From Blasia pusilla (taxonomy: Eukaryota > Marchantiophyta > Marchantiopsida > Blasiales), in contig CM114271.1 in the NCBI GenBank assembly GCA_050084515.1, positions 30,566,001 to 30,630,000 on the forward strand: a stretch of DNA of 64,000 nt, given 5' to 3'. Positions 24,165-37,410 of the stretch are shown here, piece by piece. Position numbers and translations under genes: made by a program. Numbering within the stretch: position 1 is the stretch's first letter; each line of letters begins with the position of its first letter. Below the pieces are notes generated by a model. It did not search any database. It was not told the DNA's origin and worked only from the letters and a program-made list of their open reading frames with translations.

Positions 24165-25590
24165 CAGTTCCGTCTTCCTTTCCATTGTCCTCCGACGGAC
24201 GCACGGCCGGACGGGAAGAAATAGTTCGTGCTTTGCGGCTCCGGAGTTTGTTAGATGGACGTTTCTAATTAGGGAAAGGAAATCCATTTTATTCTCTAGT
24301 GATTTTTCATTCGCAAATATTTTTCTAAAAAAATGATAAAGGGACAAGAAATTTACTTTTTATACTGGGGTAGTAATAACTCTTTTGCTAGGGCAACTAG
24401 TGGGGGCAGCGCCATAAGTGGGTTGGGGTATTTTTTTTAAAATACGAAAATGTAAGTGTATACATACATAAAAAAGAAAATGTACTATTTGAGACTTCGC
24501 TTAGAAACTTGAATGGTACTTCGGCGTGGGGATTTTAGGGTTTAGGGTCGTGGCAGGCCACTATTTCGCTCACGATTTAATCTCCCTATGAACAGTTTCT
24601 TGGCTCCCAAATATATTGTATGCATGACACGGCTTTATGTACAAGCTAACTCTTACTTGGAGAACTATGGCTACCTATTTTGAAGGTAAGAAAGTGGAAA
24701 TTGCAATGGAGGATTACACAAGACTCTAAGACCTTTGGCAAGATCGAACATAGTGGGAGATTTAATCTAGAGACCCACAATATAAAAATATTTTTAAAAT
24801 AAAATTTTTGTTTACTCCTAAATACAAACCGAGAGACCAATTTTGTGGTTGTGTATAGTAGTCTTCAATCCAAGGAAGACACTACGTAGACCTTCAATAC
24901 AAACAATAAGATACAAAGTTGAATATACTATACTAATCCGCGAATGGTGATTGTTAGGTTAACACTGGTTGAATTTACATAATACGACATATAAAGTATG
25001 CTACAATACAAAGGTAATCAATACAACCCTTTATAATAATAGACACAAGTCCTGTTCTAGTGAAGCCTAGGGTTCCAATGTTTGATAGACCATAGATGAG
25101 TTGGCAAATAAGTAACGGCTGCCACAACGAGACTTCAATACAAATTCGCGCATCGTTGGCAAGTGACCGGAAACTTGAGTTCTATTAATCCACGTCACTT
25201 TAGGGATTCATTGGAGCACTCTCGTGTCTCTGCAGAAAAAAGATAGAGTTCTACACAATCCTATGGGAGAACACAATTTGAGGCCTTTTACGGTGGGGCC
25301 GTAAAAGAAAGAAAGTTCCAAATTTGTGTGAGGCATGATTGGTCCCATGCAAGGCAAGTGTTGTAAACTAGTAAAAACAAAAGCAAGAAAAATCAATAAC
25401 ATCGCAAGAAGGGGAAAAATGCAAAATTTAAATGGTGACACAAAAATCAAACAAGCGAGCAATGCAATCTTGAAACAAAATCGACGTGAACTTTAATGTT
25501 TGGTTAGAGGTGAATGGATGACGAGATGAATGGCCACCAACCACTTTGGCTTGACGTGTCAAGACGAATGCTTGTGCACATTGTAGTGCC
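24165..25590. other. AT-rich intergenic DNA
   Basis: Upstream flank of RPP3. No further gene is supported. Confidence 0.45.
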
Positions 25591-27390
25591 ATCAAAAGTA
25601 AGGATTAAGGAGAAAGTAAAGTGTATATTTTTCCCTTAAATAAGGTGGTACCAATCATATGATGGAGGATTTTCCATAGGAATGAGGAAAACTTAAGCAA
25701 AGGATTGAGTGGATTGCGAAAGATGATTTTTTTCACGTAATCAAGGATTTTCTTTCCCAAAATAAGGAAGTGGGATGAATGATTTTTAAAATGAAGAAGG
25801 GAAAGTGGGAACTACAGGGTTGGGTTTTAAAATAAAAAGTAGATTGCCAATTGATTTTTTTTTTTGAAATGAGGATGAGGGAATGGGAATGATGATTTTC
25901 CTTACAAAAATGAGAGAGGGAGTTTTTGGATTGTAGTGCATTGCAAGAACATATGAACTATTGGAAATTGGGATTGCACCATGTTGATTTTTTAACACAT
26001 CTAAAAAATATTGACATGTCTTTTCTCAAAATAAGAAAAAGATATTAATAAATAATTATACAAATTAGATTCTATCCATGCCATAACCCTTTGAAAATTT
26101 TTTTCTTGTGAAGATCGATATCCTAGAATCCTAGTAACAATTGAGCCAAACCCAAACTCAACGGAAGGGAATCCAAATCTAATGATGTGTGTAAGTAGGT
26201 TCTAGCCCTAGAGTGTGTTTGGAAGGTTGAAGTGTAGAAAGATAAGCCTCTCTGAACTGCCCCTCGAGAATTTGGCCCTCACCAAGCCCCCAAACACATC
26301 CTCCAACCTACACAAAATTTAACTGAATAACCAAGAATCTCCAAGAAATCTCCAAGGTGGTCCCAAGAAACTTGAAGAAAATCCCTCAAGTGCGACATAA
26401 ATACAAGAGTTAGTCATCAAAGAAGGCTAACATAACACTCTTGAACTCTATGAATCCTAACTACAAACATAATCTTCCTATTACGCCACACTCCATACTC
26501 TTGCTTGACTACAACTATTATGACGATTTTTGTTACTCGAGATAAGGCATGATGATTTATCAATATTTTAAACTCTAAAGTGGAGAAATGGAGAGTGGGA
26601 ATAAGAATGAAGGAAGAAGTAAAGTGCCTTTTTTTGGAAAATTATTTTTTCCTCCCAAATAAGGAAGTATGAATGTTTTGATGGAGGATTATTTATAGGA
26701 AAGGGGGGAACTTGAGCTAGGGTTTTAAATGAGTTGTTCATTGTTGAATAAATTGTGAAAATGTCTTTTAGTGGAGGAAGGAGGGCATGATGATTTAATA
26801 TTTTAATTTAAAAAAAATAGAGACATGGAGATTGAGAGTAAGGATTAAGGAAGAAGCAAAGTGCATATTTTTTCCTTCAGATAAGGTGGTAAAAATCGTA
26901 TGAAGGATGATTTTACATAGGAAAGAGGGAAGCTTATGGATTTAATTATGGAGAGTGGGAATAAGTTTGAAGGAAATGGATTTAATTTGATATTTTTTCC
27001 TTGTGACGTTGAATGGATTGCGATTGAATTTTTTTTTTCTCATAATCAATGAATTTTCTTTCTCAAAACAAGGAAAGGGGATGAAGAATTTTTAAAATGA
27101 AAAAGGGAACGAACTATAGGGTTGGGTTTTAAAATGAAAAGTGGATTTCCAATTGAATTTTTTTTTTGAAACGAAGGTGAGGGAATGGGAATGATCATTT
27201 TCCTTATGAAAATGAGAGAGGGCTTTTCTAGATTGTAGTGCATTGCAAGAACATATGGACTAATAGAAGTTGGGAGTGCACCCTCTTGATTTGTTAACAC
27301 ATCTAAAAACATTGACATGTCTTTCTCAAAATAAGAAAAGATGTTCGAAAGGAATAATACAAAATAGACTTTTTCTAATTCCACCCAACA
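25590..27390. repeat. cluster of diverged direct repeats
   Basis: 25730-26045 and 27040-27350 are about 300-bp direct repeats. Both contain TGTAGTGCATTGCAAGAACA and a poly-T tract followed by GAAA. Shorter related blocks (ATAAGG...GGAGGATT...CATAGGAA) occur at about 25640, 26660 and 26880. Open frames on the minus strand at 25786-25998 and 27046-27384 share the string SYVLAMHYN-like, but this follows from the duplication and is not evidence of coding. Confidence 0.75.
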
Positions 27391-29163
27391 TGGAGACCTT
27401 GAATTGACGACACAAACTTTTTCAATCTACATTGTTGAAGTATGAGCTTCCTTCCTAAGAATGGTATATGGGCCTTTACCTTCATTGGAGAAGGCTACCG
27501 ATCTCCTTACTAATGCTAAATGATTGATTTTCCGATCATGTGACTCTTGTTGTGTACATGTATTTCTTGGCTGATGAAGGCTTTGTGCACTTTTACCTCT
27601 TTTACTTACCATAGCACAACACCTCTACGTCTCCAACCAGTATATTTGGTAAGGTCCCAAATATAACACTATAATTAGAGGAAGAGGAAGGAGGAGGCCC
27701 TAACTAAGATTGGAAATTGGAAGACCTTACATGGAGAATGTCAATAAGTTCTACGACAATGTGAAATCTAGAGGATGTGCTGAAGTTTTCGGGAGAGGTG
27801 GGAGCACATGTTGTAGCTGTTTCGAGTCGAGGATTTCCATGCTCTTCCTCCAGTACGCCCATAATCTCATGCCGCTGCTGAATCAATATTTTTTAATCTT
27901 AGTATTAAGAGATGCAGACCGAAGTAAGGATTAAGGAGTATCTGTTGAAACCTTTGAAGGGCTAATGGGATGACCAAATGTAACATGGTGAATTTGCGAC
28001 AAGCTGTTGAGGGTGTGCTTCCGTACTCATGGTTGTAAAGAGGGTTGTGAGTATTTACGTGAGTATCTTTTGAGATTATCATACAGCATTCTGGTCGTAC
28101 TTGAAACGTCCTACTTTAGGTATGTTAAGGTATTTGCTAGTTTGTACTTTGAATGACTAAGAGTAACACGGTCGCAACCCTCACAACAATTCACCCCTAC
28201 AACATGGGGGATGGTACTTCGGGTGGATGAAAGGAAACCCAGGAACCTTGAGATGGGAGAATTGAGTGAAATTCTGGCTACTTCATATGACATAAATTAG
28301 CATGACAACCGCTGAACAGAGGAGTATTTTTCATCACCGTAGACCTATGTGCACATATTCCACACACGGAGCTTCATCCCCGACTCCCCATTTACAATTA
28401 CACGACAGACTAGGCCTACTCCATTAAATAAACTCTGGAAGCTTGAAAACTGTCGCCATTTATTTATGACCTATACAAACTGGCAAGCCCCCTCTCTTGT
28501 GGGTCCAGTTGCATATTCCACAACTGGACGTTTTCCTCATGCCCGGGCTGGTCTTGTTAGCCTTCTCTCACGTGGACAAATCCACAAATGATTCTGGACT
28601 TTTTCCTTGATACCTGCCTGGTCTTATCCCGGAGGCCTTTGCCACACTTCGGGTGTGGCAGAAATCAGAGAAGCATACCCTCTCCAATAGAGAGCTACAA
28701 GTTCACACCAAAATATTCACCATCTTTCTTTGGATGACTTTATGCTAAACCACTCTTGTTGTTAGGTCAATTTTGGGAGTCACGATGATGATGATTGCAT
28801 TCTATTGTGCAACTCTACACTTCACCTTTGCTCAAGAATACGGGTCTTAGGGTTTAGCTTTCTTAGATATACACAAGTAGACCTCATCAAATAATAGTTA
28901 CTCTTGCTACTCGCAAATGCTTGCCATGGTCTTCCTTTTCCCGGGACGAACAAGATAGGGAAGAAAATAGAGTTAAATCTTAAGTTTTGGAGACCGAGGC
29001 TTATTTTGCATTCACATACTAGGTTCAGCATTGTGGAGAAACAAAAAATTATGGGGTACTTCCAAAAGGTGGCCGAATATTTACATGGGCTACCCAGCGC
29101 AGCATTATTGGCTGACTTGTTGCTGAATCGACCCCAAACAGACTTCACGAGCAGAAACATGCA
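27391..29163. other. 3' flank of the alpha-galactosidase gene
   Basis: No gene supported. The part nearest 29163 is presumably 3' UTR. The remainder is unassigned. Confidence 0.4.
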
Positions 29164-32100
29164 TCACATTGTGGAAAGCAACATGGGGTCTTCTGGTGTC
29201 AAGACAAACATCTGGCTGGTGTGAGGGTCCACGGTGGCCATGAGGAAATCCACAGAGTTTCCTTCCCAGTTTTCATGCTGCGCAGAAGCAATAGGACTTT
29301 CACGTCATGAAGAGCGCTTAAGAATCAGAAGTTCCACAAAAACTCTTTACAAGCAACAAACTCTTCCTGCGATGACAGAAGTAGAGGCTGATATAAACTT
29401 TGACTGATTTGATTACCTAGAGTTTGTAGCACAAAACCTATGTGCCGTATCTTAAAGTGGAAGGATTAGAATGTTAGCCAACAGCATGGAACAGTGAAAG
29501 ATGCAAGCTTATCATACCTTCCAAAGATCCCGAACCACCACAGGAACTCCCTCCAAGATACCAATGTCTGTCCATTGAGCACAAATGTTTGCCACTTTCT
29601 TACTCCGGTTCCAAAGTAGAAGCACTGTACGTCCTCCTGAGAGAGGTCCTGCCCAGACCTGGAAATTACAGATTAAGCTTTCAGATTTTAAAATTCCGAG
29701 TCACAAAGTTTCAGCATTTTCACGAGTATCTGTTGTGTTAGTACCTGTGTATCAATCCCCAACCACCACCACTTACTTCTGGTGGCTCTCCTCCCTTGAA
29801 CTCCAAGTGGATCTGGAGAACATCAATGTTCAAGCCTCAAACTCGAGTAAACAAAATCAAGGCAAAAAGGCCACTCTTAAGTATAGTCTAATTTGAAAGG
29901 GTGGAAGGTGAAATGGAGCTTTGAATGAATTTAATATGTAACCTTGCGAATACATAATATACATAGTTACATAACCTGGCGAGGTTAGCTATGCTGTTAA
30001 CAGCTTAATTTCCTCACAATATAAAGTAGTCATTTACAATGATTCTGGGTTCTTGAACATAATTACCCTGATTTACATCAATGACTTCTTTGTTTGAAAG
30101 TATGCTCAGCACATCTGGTGAAATGCTCCGCACGTCACATCCTATGAGCAATGGGGCCTGCAATCACCCACCAACTCACAATGAAAAACCCCGACGAATG
30201 TGAGGAAGAGGTGAACCAACCTGACATTCAAGCTGGCAAAAGACTTCAAAAACCATAGGATGGTGTTAAACATCCAAGATGTGTGATCCTAAACCCTACG
30301 ATACCTTCATCAGAGCCCACACACTGAAGTGTGACCGATATTCTTCCAGCGTCATGCCACCATTTCCAACTTCTAGCATATCTGGATCTGAACAAAGAAT
30401 AAAAACCCATACTCAACTTGATTTAGAACAAAAACCAGACGAGACCACACGTCAAATATATACTACACATAGTCACTCTAAAGGCTGTGCAGATGAAAGA
30501 TAAAATAAAACCATGGGCACTCATTCCAAAGATATTACAAAGAAAGTTTTCTATAGATGTGCAAGAAGATTTCCAACAGACTTGAAGGTGACAGCAATTT
30601 TCTTTCACATTACTTGCAGCATATTCATAGCCCATGTGCTTTGTACACCATAAAGGTAACTGAAAGTAGTGTGACGATACAGCTGTGAAGAAATTAGAGT
30701 GCACTGGTTTTGATTCTCACCATTCCATCCACCCGGCCCAGCATAATCCGCCCACTTGTTGTTCTCATCAGCAATGCTCGTCATGCTAAAATTCTGATAT
30801 CTCGTCAGTAACACATTCACAGAAAACGAAAAAGTATAACATGTTCCTGACCATTTCCTGATGGGTGCCTAATCTCGTTTGTGGTCACTAACACTAACAC
30901 TAACACTAACAAATGTCTCTTACCTGCTCCAGTTGTCAACAATGTCACTAGTTGTCCGCCAGCTGTTGCCGACTCTGTCCGCCCAGGTTGCTGGATCATC
31001 TTTACCCCTGCAATGAAGCCAATCTCTCAGACAAACTGCTCAGGAAATTCAACTCCAAATTGCATAGATATGGGGGATGCTTAGATTCTTCTCACCATTC
31101 ACACATGGAAAAGAAAATAGTGCGGCCACTGTTGTTCAAAGCATTACGCATAATCGGATACCTGTGAAACCAAGTACAAAAGCCAAAGAGAAGTTGTGTA
31201 TCAGACTTGATGAACAGAAAAACAACCACTTCCATCTTGACTAAGTTTGAAACTTGAGTTCTTAAGAGTATATCCCTTCACTCCATTCGAACAAATTGCT
31301 TTTTACTCCTCTGGGGAAAGAAAAGAAAGTGTCCCATCTCTAGCAATATATGTCCCAAAACCTAGTGAGCCAAAGACAAAATTTGCTTACCGAACCTCAG
31401 GCTTGGTCCTGTCAGTGAAACAGTTGTCATATTTCAGATAGTCCACCTCCTACAGCCCAACCCAAGTCAGCAAATTTGTAATCCCAACCCTGGTCACTGG
31501 TCAAACAGTAGGCCTTACAAAAAAGACACGGAAATTCTGGAAAACAATTAAACAAGACCTTTGAGGTTCCCTTCAAATATTTAGGACCTTCCTGACTTCT
31601 TGTTCATCTCAATCAGGTAACAATGACATGAATGATATTTAACCTCATAAGACATTCTATTGTCCTACAAGAGAATGTCTTATGAGGTTATGAATGTCTT
31701 CGAGCAAGCATGCTACATGACTGTTGTGACCTTCCAGCAAGTGATGTGCATTTCCATTGCCACCTTACCCATGAAGCAAAGGTCTTTGCATCTTCCCTCT
31801 CGTAGCCAAGAGATCCAGGCTGCTGTTCACATGTTAAGAACCTATTCAAGCAAATCAGGGCGGACTGAGAACGCATCTTGCACACTTACAGTAAAGTGTG
31901 CATACCAATCAAGACCTCAGGTTTTCTTACTTAGAAGATTACCACCGACTTCTCATATTAATGTGGTCAACTATTGCTAGAATCTATTGTGCTGAATTTC
32001 CTTAGGAATGAATAACAATTGGAATGATATCATGGATCTTAGCCCCTTCGCTGGCCAACTGTATCCCCACTTCCTAGAATGCGTAATAGTATTTGGGGCT

Positions 32101-34013
32101 GAAGGAAGGCTTCTAGAATCTGTTCACGTTTCCTGAGTAATCGATAATGTTTAATCCAATCACAAAACTTTGGTAATCTTGACTCAAAGTGGTAACAAAG
32201 TAAATGCTCACCCTGCATCGGAGTAGATGCCAAGTTTGAGACCTAAGCTGTGCACATGATCAGCAAGTGCTTTGATACCAGAAGGAAATGTTGTAGCCCT
32301 TGCTTGAAGGTTGCCCTGTCACCCACACCATTCACTCCTTTAATCCTCAAGGAATCTATCAATAGAGAGCAATTTGTAGATCAAGTGGAATTCAAGGCAT
32401 ATCTACTTATTTTGATCTTTTGAGTGGCCTTGGACTCAAATGCCTGTCACTTTTGACTATAGTAAGTAGCCCACCTCTTCATCTCGTTTTAGCTCAGCCC
32501 AGCAATCATCTGTGACAGTGAAATTTCAATCAGCGTCTGAGAGACTGCTTTTAGCTGGAGATACAAATAAAATAAGTTGACATGTCATCACCATCCTATT
32601 TCTATATCCAATGTGAGACTCACACTTTACACAATCCCTATTTGCTCTTGCATGAATTGTAGCCGCGGTACCTATGTTGACGTACTTGAAGCCAAGCGCA
32701 GCAAGACCAGTAGATACTAGAGCCGTAGCTGCACAACAGTAATCGTGATTTCAGAACGTCTTCTCTAAACGAGCAGCCTCGAGTAACAGACGTGGACTCT
32801 GACTAGGTACTTCATCAGAGACTTAAACCGCTCTGTATAACGCCGACGGTCTTTTCTACTCTCAAACCATGCTTTGATTTGGTACGATGAGGCGAAAAAA
32901 GATTCGAAAATTACTTGAGGGTGACAACTCCACATGATATAATTGGAAGATGCATAAACTTGGTGCAAAAGCAAGTGATCGGATCAACTCGAAACATACC
33001 CGTTTCAAAAATAACGGTCTCATTGATGTTACAACGGAAGTAATTCCAGCTATTCCATCTGTAACAGAAGAAGGGATATCATCAGACGGAATCATCTCAG
33101 CTTCTATGATACAGAGCACCAAGATTTAACCACTCAGTGTCCCACTCGACTTCAATTCCTGGTGCCCTCTCAACACGTTCAACTCTCCTCCGCAGTGTGG
33201 TAAAACAGAAAAGCAGACTACAGTCGTTCGAAATAAGAAAATCCCCAAAACAGGATATTCCTCTCTCCAACTTTGACAAGCCACCGACATTATTCCACCA
33301 GAACCTCTTGAGCTGAGCCAGAGCGATTAGGCGAATATCTATCTTATGTCGATATGCGCATAAACGTTTAGCAACGAACTAAAGGAACCAAGCTATTACC
33401 CGAGCAAGTGTGTGTATTAGAAGACCGAAATTCGAAGCTCAAGTTGTAACCACTAACTCCCTGAGCGTGTCTATTTAGGATAGTACAACATCTATGACAT
33501 CAAAGGAATTTAAAAAAAAAGAGCGAAAGGAATGGGGCAAAACGGTTGATTGCATTGAAAAGTTGAAATGTGAGCGAATAGTGGCCCAGTACAAGCTTCC
33601 ACCAGATTGAAAGGCCGCAACCAAACAAGGGCTTTAGGTAGAAATTCTTGACGGAAATTACAGTGCAATGAAGATCGATTCATGACAGTTCACTCTTTCA
33701 TGGTTTCAAAATTTCAGAAATGTGAGATTATGGACTATATCCTCCTCATTGTATACACTGCCTTGAAAGTGATAACGTACCCCATTGGAGGTGTGAGACC
33801 GAGTCCATTATTTAGTGCCAGTCTTCCATTCCCACCATTCCCACCATCCGTACTACTGGCCCAACTTCTCTTCAGAAAGCTATCGGCATCTCGAATCAAT
33901 CTCGCGACACTAGAATCTTTCCGAGCCGCCACCAATCTGAGCCCTGGACTTCCACTCCAAGTGACACCAACGATCAGAAGAACCAAGGCACACGTTACCT
34001 TCAGACTACCCAT
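29164..34013 (-). CDS. alpha-galactosidase, GH27, 15 exons
   Basis: Hydrolyses terminal alpha-galactosyl groups from galactolipids, raffinose-type sugars and galactomannans in apoplast or vacuole. Exons in gene order: 33781-34013, 33000-33058, 32672-32728, 32475-32509, 32212-32315, 31769-31841, 31391-31449, 31096-31161, 30924-31007, 30721-30785, 30305-30387, 30067-30157, 29745-29812, 29518-29658, 29164-29277. Phases agree throughout and give 443 residues, near the plant norm. I chose the ATG at 34013 because it yields a signal peptide ([16 protein letters not shown]); an upstream in-frame ATG at 34115 would bury it. Seen: [26 protein letters not shown] (nucleophile about D195), [11 protein letters not shown] (acid/base about D250), [24 protein letters not shown]. 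Exon 13's donor is inferred from phase, and exon 7 has two possible acceptors 3 bp apart. It looks intact. Confidence 0.93.
30887..30910. repeat. CACTAA hexamer run in an intron
   Basis: Four CACTAA units in the intron between alpha-galactosidase exons 9 and 10. Confidence 0.9.
31640..31690. repeat. 19-bp inverted repeat in an intron
   Basis: 31640-31658 and 31672-31690 are exact reverse complements (TAACCTCATAAGACATTCT) with a 13-base loop, in the intron between alpha-galactosidase exons 6 and 7. Confidence 0.95.
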
Positions 34014-35100
34014 CTTTACCCGACGGTGCACACTGCCGCTTCTACTCCACTCCTCCAAGAACGCAGAAACAATCCCAAATCTCTCAGCTCTGGCCGCTGC
34101 GCGCAAAGTGGCCAAACTCCCGGCAGTTCATAACTTTTTCAAATTTGGCCCATCCCATCACCAGCAGCTTCCCCTTTCCGCTCATACGAAAGCTCATTGG
34201 CTTCAGGGCAAGTCAGACATGAACTCGTATGTCGAAACGGTACGGCCTTACTTCAGCCAGTGAAGCCAAGCGATGGACTTACAACGCACGCTCTTCATAA
34301 CAGCAATTCTTAACCGACTCACTCAATCATCGCCACCTCGCTCACATCCGTTCAATTACTCGATCCACTAAAATCCAACCACTTTCTGTCTTGTCACTAC
34401 TCACTACGTTGCTGATAGACACACGCACCGACAGCATGACTCTTGTCACTCACTCCCTCGTCCACTCCAGCCTTTCATGAAGGTAGTGGAATTGCTGCGG
34501 TGGCCACTGCACTACGGCAACTCCAGCCTGCCCTGCGACGCCCGCGTGCGCTCGCTTATCCGTTCCCATCGTCCCAAGTTTCCGGGCGTCTCTTTGGGTG
34601 TTTGCGTATGTTGGTTTCCCAGCAATGCGTCAGCAGATTGGCTAACTCGACGACTGTTGTATGAATACGGAGTGTCCAAGAGTCCAACGCCCGCTTACAA
34701 CTGGGGTTAAACGTATAAACCTGGCCGGCAAAATTCTGAACTTTCTGACGACGGGAGGTAGAAGACGGCTGAGATGCCGACGAGTGCGGGGGTGTTCCCG
34801 GCGAAGTGGGGGTCAGAAGCCGGCTAATTGTTATTTCTCGGCAAATAAATGACGGGAAGTTTAGGTTTCGGGTAGTAGTTGCCGGTTTCTAGGGTCCCTG
34901 CAGTTTCCGATCCCCGGTATATGGGTAGTTTTTTTTGTTTCTGGGTGTCGGGAAACTAGATCCCGGGAAGGTGTTAGTAGTGCTACGTGGATGTGTGTGA
35001 AGCGTTCGGGAAGAATGTAATGCCACTCTTCCGAGCACTTCTCGGTCGCTCCTTTCTCCATTATTGGAATTCAGATTGGAGTCTCTTCTCTTGATTTAAA
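34014..35100. other. 5' flank of alpha-galactosidase
   Basis: Promoter and leader region of the minus-strand gene. Short plus-strand frames here (34443-34852) show no recognisable domain. Confidence 0.4.
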
Positions 35101-35250
35101 GTGGGTTAGGATTGATAATGGCATTACATCTTAATTTTTAGAGTGTATTTAGAATGGGTTAGGATTGATAATGACATTTTCATTTTTAGAGTGTATTTAG
35201 AGTGGGTTAGGATTGATAATGACATGACATTTTCATTTTTAAAGTGTATT
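35101..35250. repeat. short tandem repeat, about 50-bp unit
   Basis: Three units begin at about 35101, 35154 and 35202 with GGGTTAGGATTGATAATG and end TTTTTAGAGTGTATTTAG. Unit lengths are 53 and 48 bp. Confidence 0.85.
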
Positions 35251-35325
35251 GACTCAAACCTCATGTAGGCAAGGAGGCAAGGCAGGAGATAACATAAGGA
35301 TAGCTGCAAGTTTAGGAAATTTGTC

Positions 35326-35931
35326 GTGCGCATACACATCGCTACACAACCCACATCGCTGGTCACATCTACACACCACACAACACTGATCTTCCCAACA
35401 CACGGATCGATCCATCCATAAACCAAACACTCACACATATACATCGAAACCCCACAACAAAAATAAGAGTAAAAACGGCACACCCGGCCTAAAACTCCAC
35501 TCCTCAATCTACATCGGCATATCGAACCTCTTCCATCCTGCGCTATCAAGGAATTCGTACGCTAGCACCCTGGTCCTATCTCACACACGAACAAGAGAGG
35601 TGCTCCAACGGCCCAACGTGAGAAAGATGGCTTGAGAAAGCCATCTTCCTCCCTTATATAGATGTAGGAAGAGCCAAAAGGCTCTTCCCCTAAAAATAGC
35701 CACCCCCTGATAAACTTTACGCACAGGTCATCAAGGGCGGATGACCTGCTGAACAAGTCATTCGGCTGTGAAAGACCCCAACAAGAAAGTCGTCAGAAAC
35801 GACGTTTTTTGACATAACGGACCTATCCTCAACCTCATCCGACACCTCGAGATGAAGTTACACTCAAAACAGTCCGATGGCTCTCTATGCCGTCACCACG
35901 ATAGATCTCTACCTATCGGCTACTAAGATGT
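35326..35931 (-). repeat. LTR of the gypsy family (best preserved)
   Basis: Minus-strand sequence runs from TATCACATCTTAG (TGTCACATC in sister copies) to GCGCACGACA, 606 bp. About two thirds of the way in is TATATAAGGGAGG, a TATA box, preceded by the AAGAGCC/GGCTCTT hairpin. It stands immediately beside other LTR pieces (35932-35976 and 36157-36305) separated by the dispersed fragment at 35977-36150, so this is a rearranged LTR junction. Confidence 0.75.
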
Positions 35932-35976
35932 GATAGCTTTCGTGCGCATACACATCGCTACACAACCCACATCTTA

Positions 35977-36150
35977 GTAGCCATAGTTCTCTAGGTGTTG
36001 CTGATATTGTCTCTACTGTTGGTGATTTTGGTCGTTAGGGGGGGGAGGCCCCTTTCTGTCTCTTCGGGGCCGATTTTGGCTCTCTATGCCCCCCTCGTTT
36101 GTATCTTGATGGGTTTCCCATCCAATTTTCTATTCAAGTTTTATATTCTT
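35977..36150 (-). repeat. dispersed fragment inserted between LTR pieces
   Basis: Reverse complement of about 18925-19095 (shared blocks GATGGGTTTCCCATCCAA-like and GGTGATTTTGGTCGT). It splits an LTR near its TAGTAGCC start. Confidence 0.7.
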
Positions 36151-36439
36151 CCTATCGGCTACTAAGATGTGACAGCTTTCGTACGCATACACATCGCTAC
36201 ACAACCCACATCGCTGGTCACATCTACACATCACACAACACCGATCTTCCCAACTCACGGGTCGATCCGTCCATAAATCAAACACTCACACATATACATC
36301 GAGACCCCACAACCGCCTCCCTAGTTGGCAGTGGGGTCCCCCTAACTCCAGATAGTAAACATCTATGTACCTGACATGATCTACTATCCTATATACATCT
36401 AGCACCATTGGTGCCGTCATCCCCGCAACACTGCCACAC

Positions 36440-36490
36440 TGCAGCAACCCGCCGTGTTGATCCCTCCAGAGAGATCTAATACACTCATAC
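36440..36490 (-). pseudogene. DNA methyltransferase motif-I remnant (element B)
   Basis: Minus-strand reading gives VLDLSGGINT, against VLDLFGGIST in element D, right after the HELVRQAW-type linker. The rest of the domain is deleted: about 45 bp later the sequence matches the pol terminus. Confidence 0.7.
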
Positions 36491-36689
36491 CCTACTCCAA
36501 ACATAAGCACCGCTCCACGCCTGCCTCACGAGCTCATTTGCACTCCATGCATCTCAATGCTTGTCCCCAATAATAATAAAGAAGCTCTGCACCATGGGAA
36601 GAGACATCCACCCTAGCATGTCTCTCCATGGGACTATTCGCTACGGAAATGTCCTCCGTATGTGTGCTCCTCTCCCCAAACCCTCCTGA

Positions 36690-37410
36690 TCAGCGAACAC
36701 CACTTGTGAATGCTACCAACGTGGTCGCCGTATCCTCACGTGGTCGACCACCACTACTCCCTGCAAACAACACTGGTAGATGGCTCACCCATCCATCACC
36801 TGATCGCCACCCTGGCCGATAAGAAACCGTCTCCTCCCAAAACTCCAGAATAAAACCAAGGGGATACAACACTGTACTCCCTACCAACACATCATACGAC
36901 TCTGCCGATGTCGTAATCGCCCGAGTGCGCACCATTGCACTATCCAACTCATGCTTTGGCTGGAGTCTAACCACCAACTCCTATTGAGTTGTGTATTGCG
37001 TGGGTGATACACCTCCAATAGAAGTATGTATCTGAAAGGGACAATGCTCAATGTTGCCTTTCCGTAACCGCAACGCCAAACACGCCACCTTCCCTAGGCC
37101 TAACATCAAGGGTTGCGCTCCTGAATCAAGTAGGAAGCCTTACGGGTGGTACACCCTACATGTAGGACTAACCAAGCAAAACACTCATGCTCGGTTATCC
37201 AACAACACCATACCAGGTGTGATCATGGCTCGCTCTATGGACAGTCGAATTGGCATATCTACCAACTTTGCCACCGCCGTATGCCATGTCTCAGTGGAGG
37301 ACGTCCAGAGTACCTGCTCCGAGGGTAAGTCCACCACCTCCTCAACAACCTCTGAACGAGAGGCAATCACCTTTCCATGCTCGCACAACGTGGCAGCCAA
37401 CCGGAACACC
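36690..37410 (-). pseudogene. protease-region remnant of element B
   Basis: The minus-strand frame 36977-36690 contains ESYDVLVGSTVLYPLGF and SYRPGWRSGDGW, nearly the same as element D (45595-45720). 37409-37185 contains SRSEVVEEVVDLP and SIERAMITPG, matching the element D linker. A frame break lies between the two. Confidence 0.8.

Noticed and set aside
25786-27384. Two similar minus-strand frames suggesting a conserved small protein
   Set aside because: The similarity follows from a 300-bp direct DNA repeat and includes translated poly-T tracts. No start, domain or third-position bias is visible.
33682-34263. 193-codon plus-strand frame
   Set aside because: Antisense of alpha-galactosidase exon 1 and its upstream region. 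The minus-strand exon has a family match and valid splice site.
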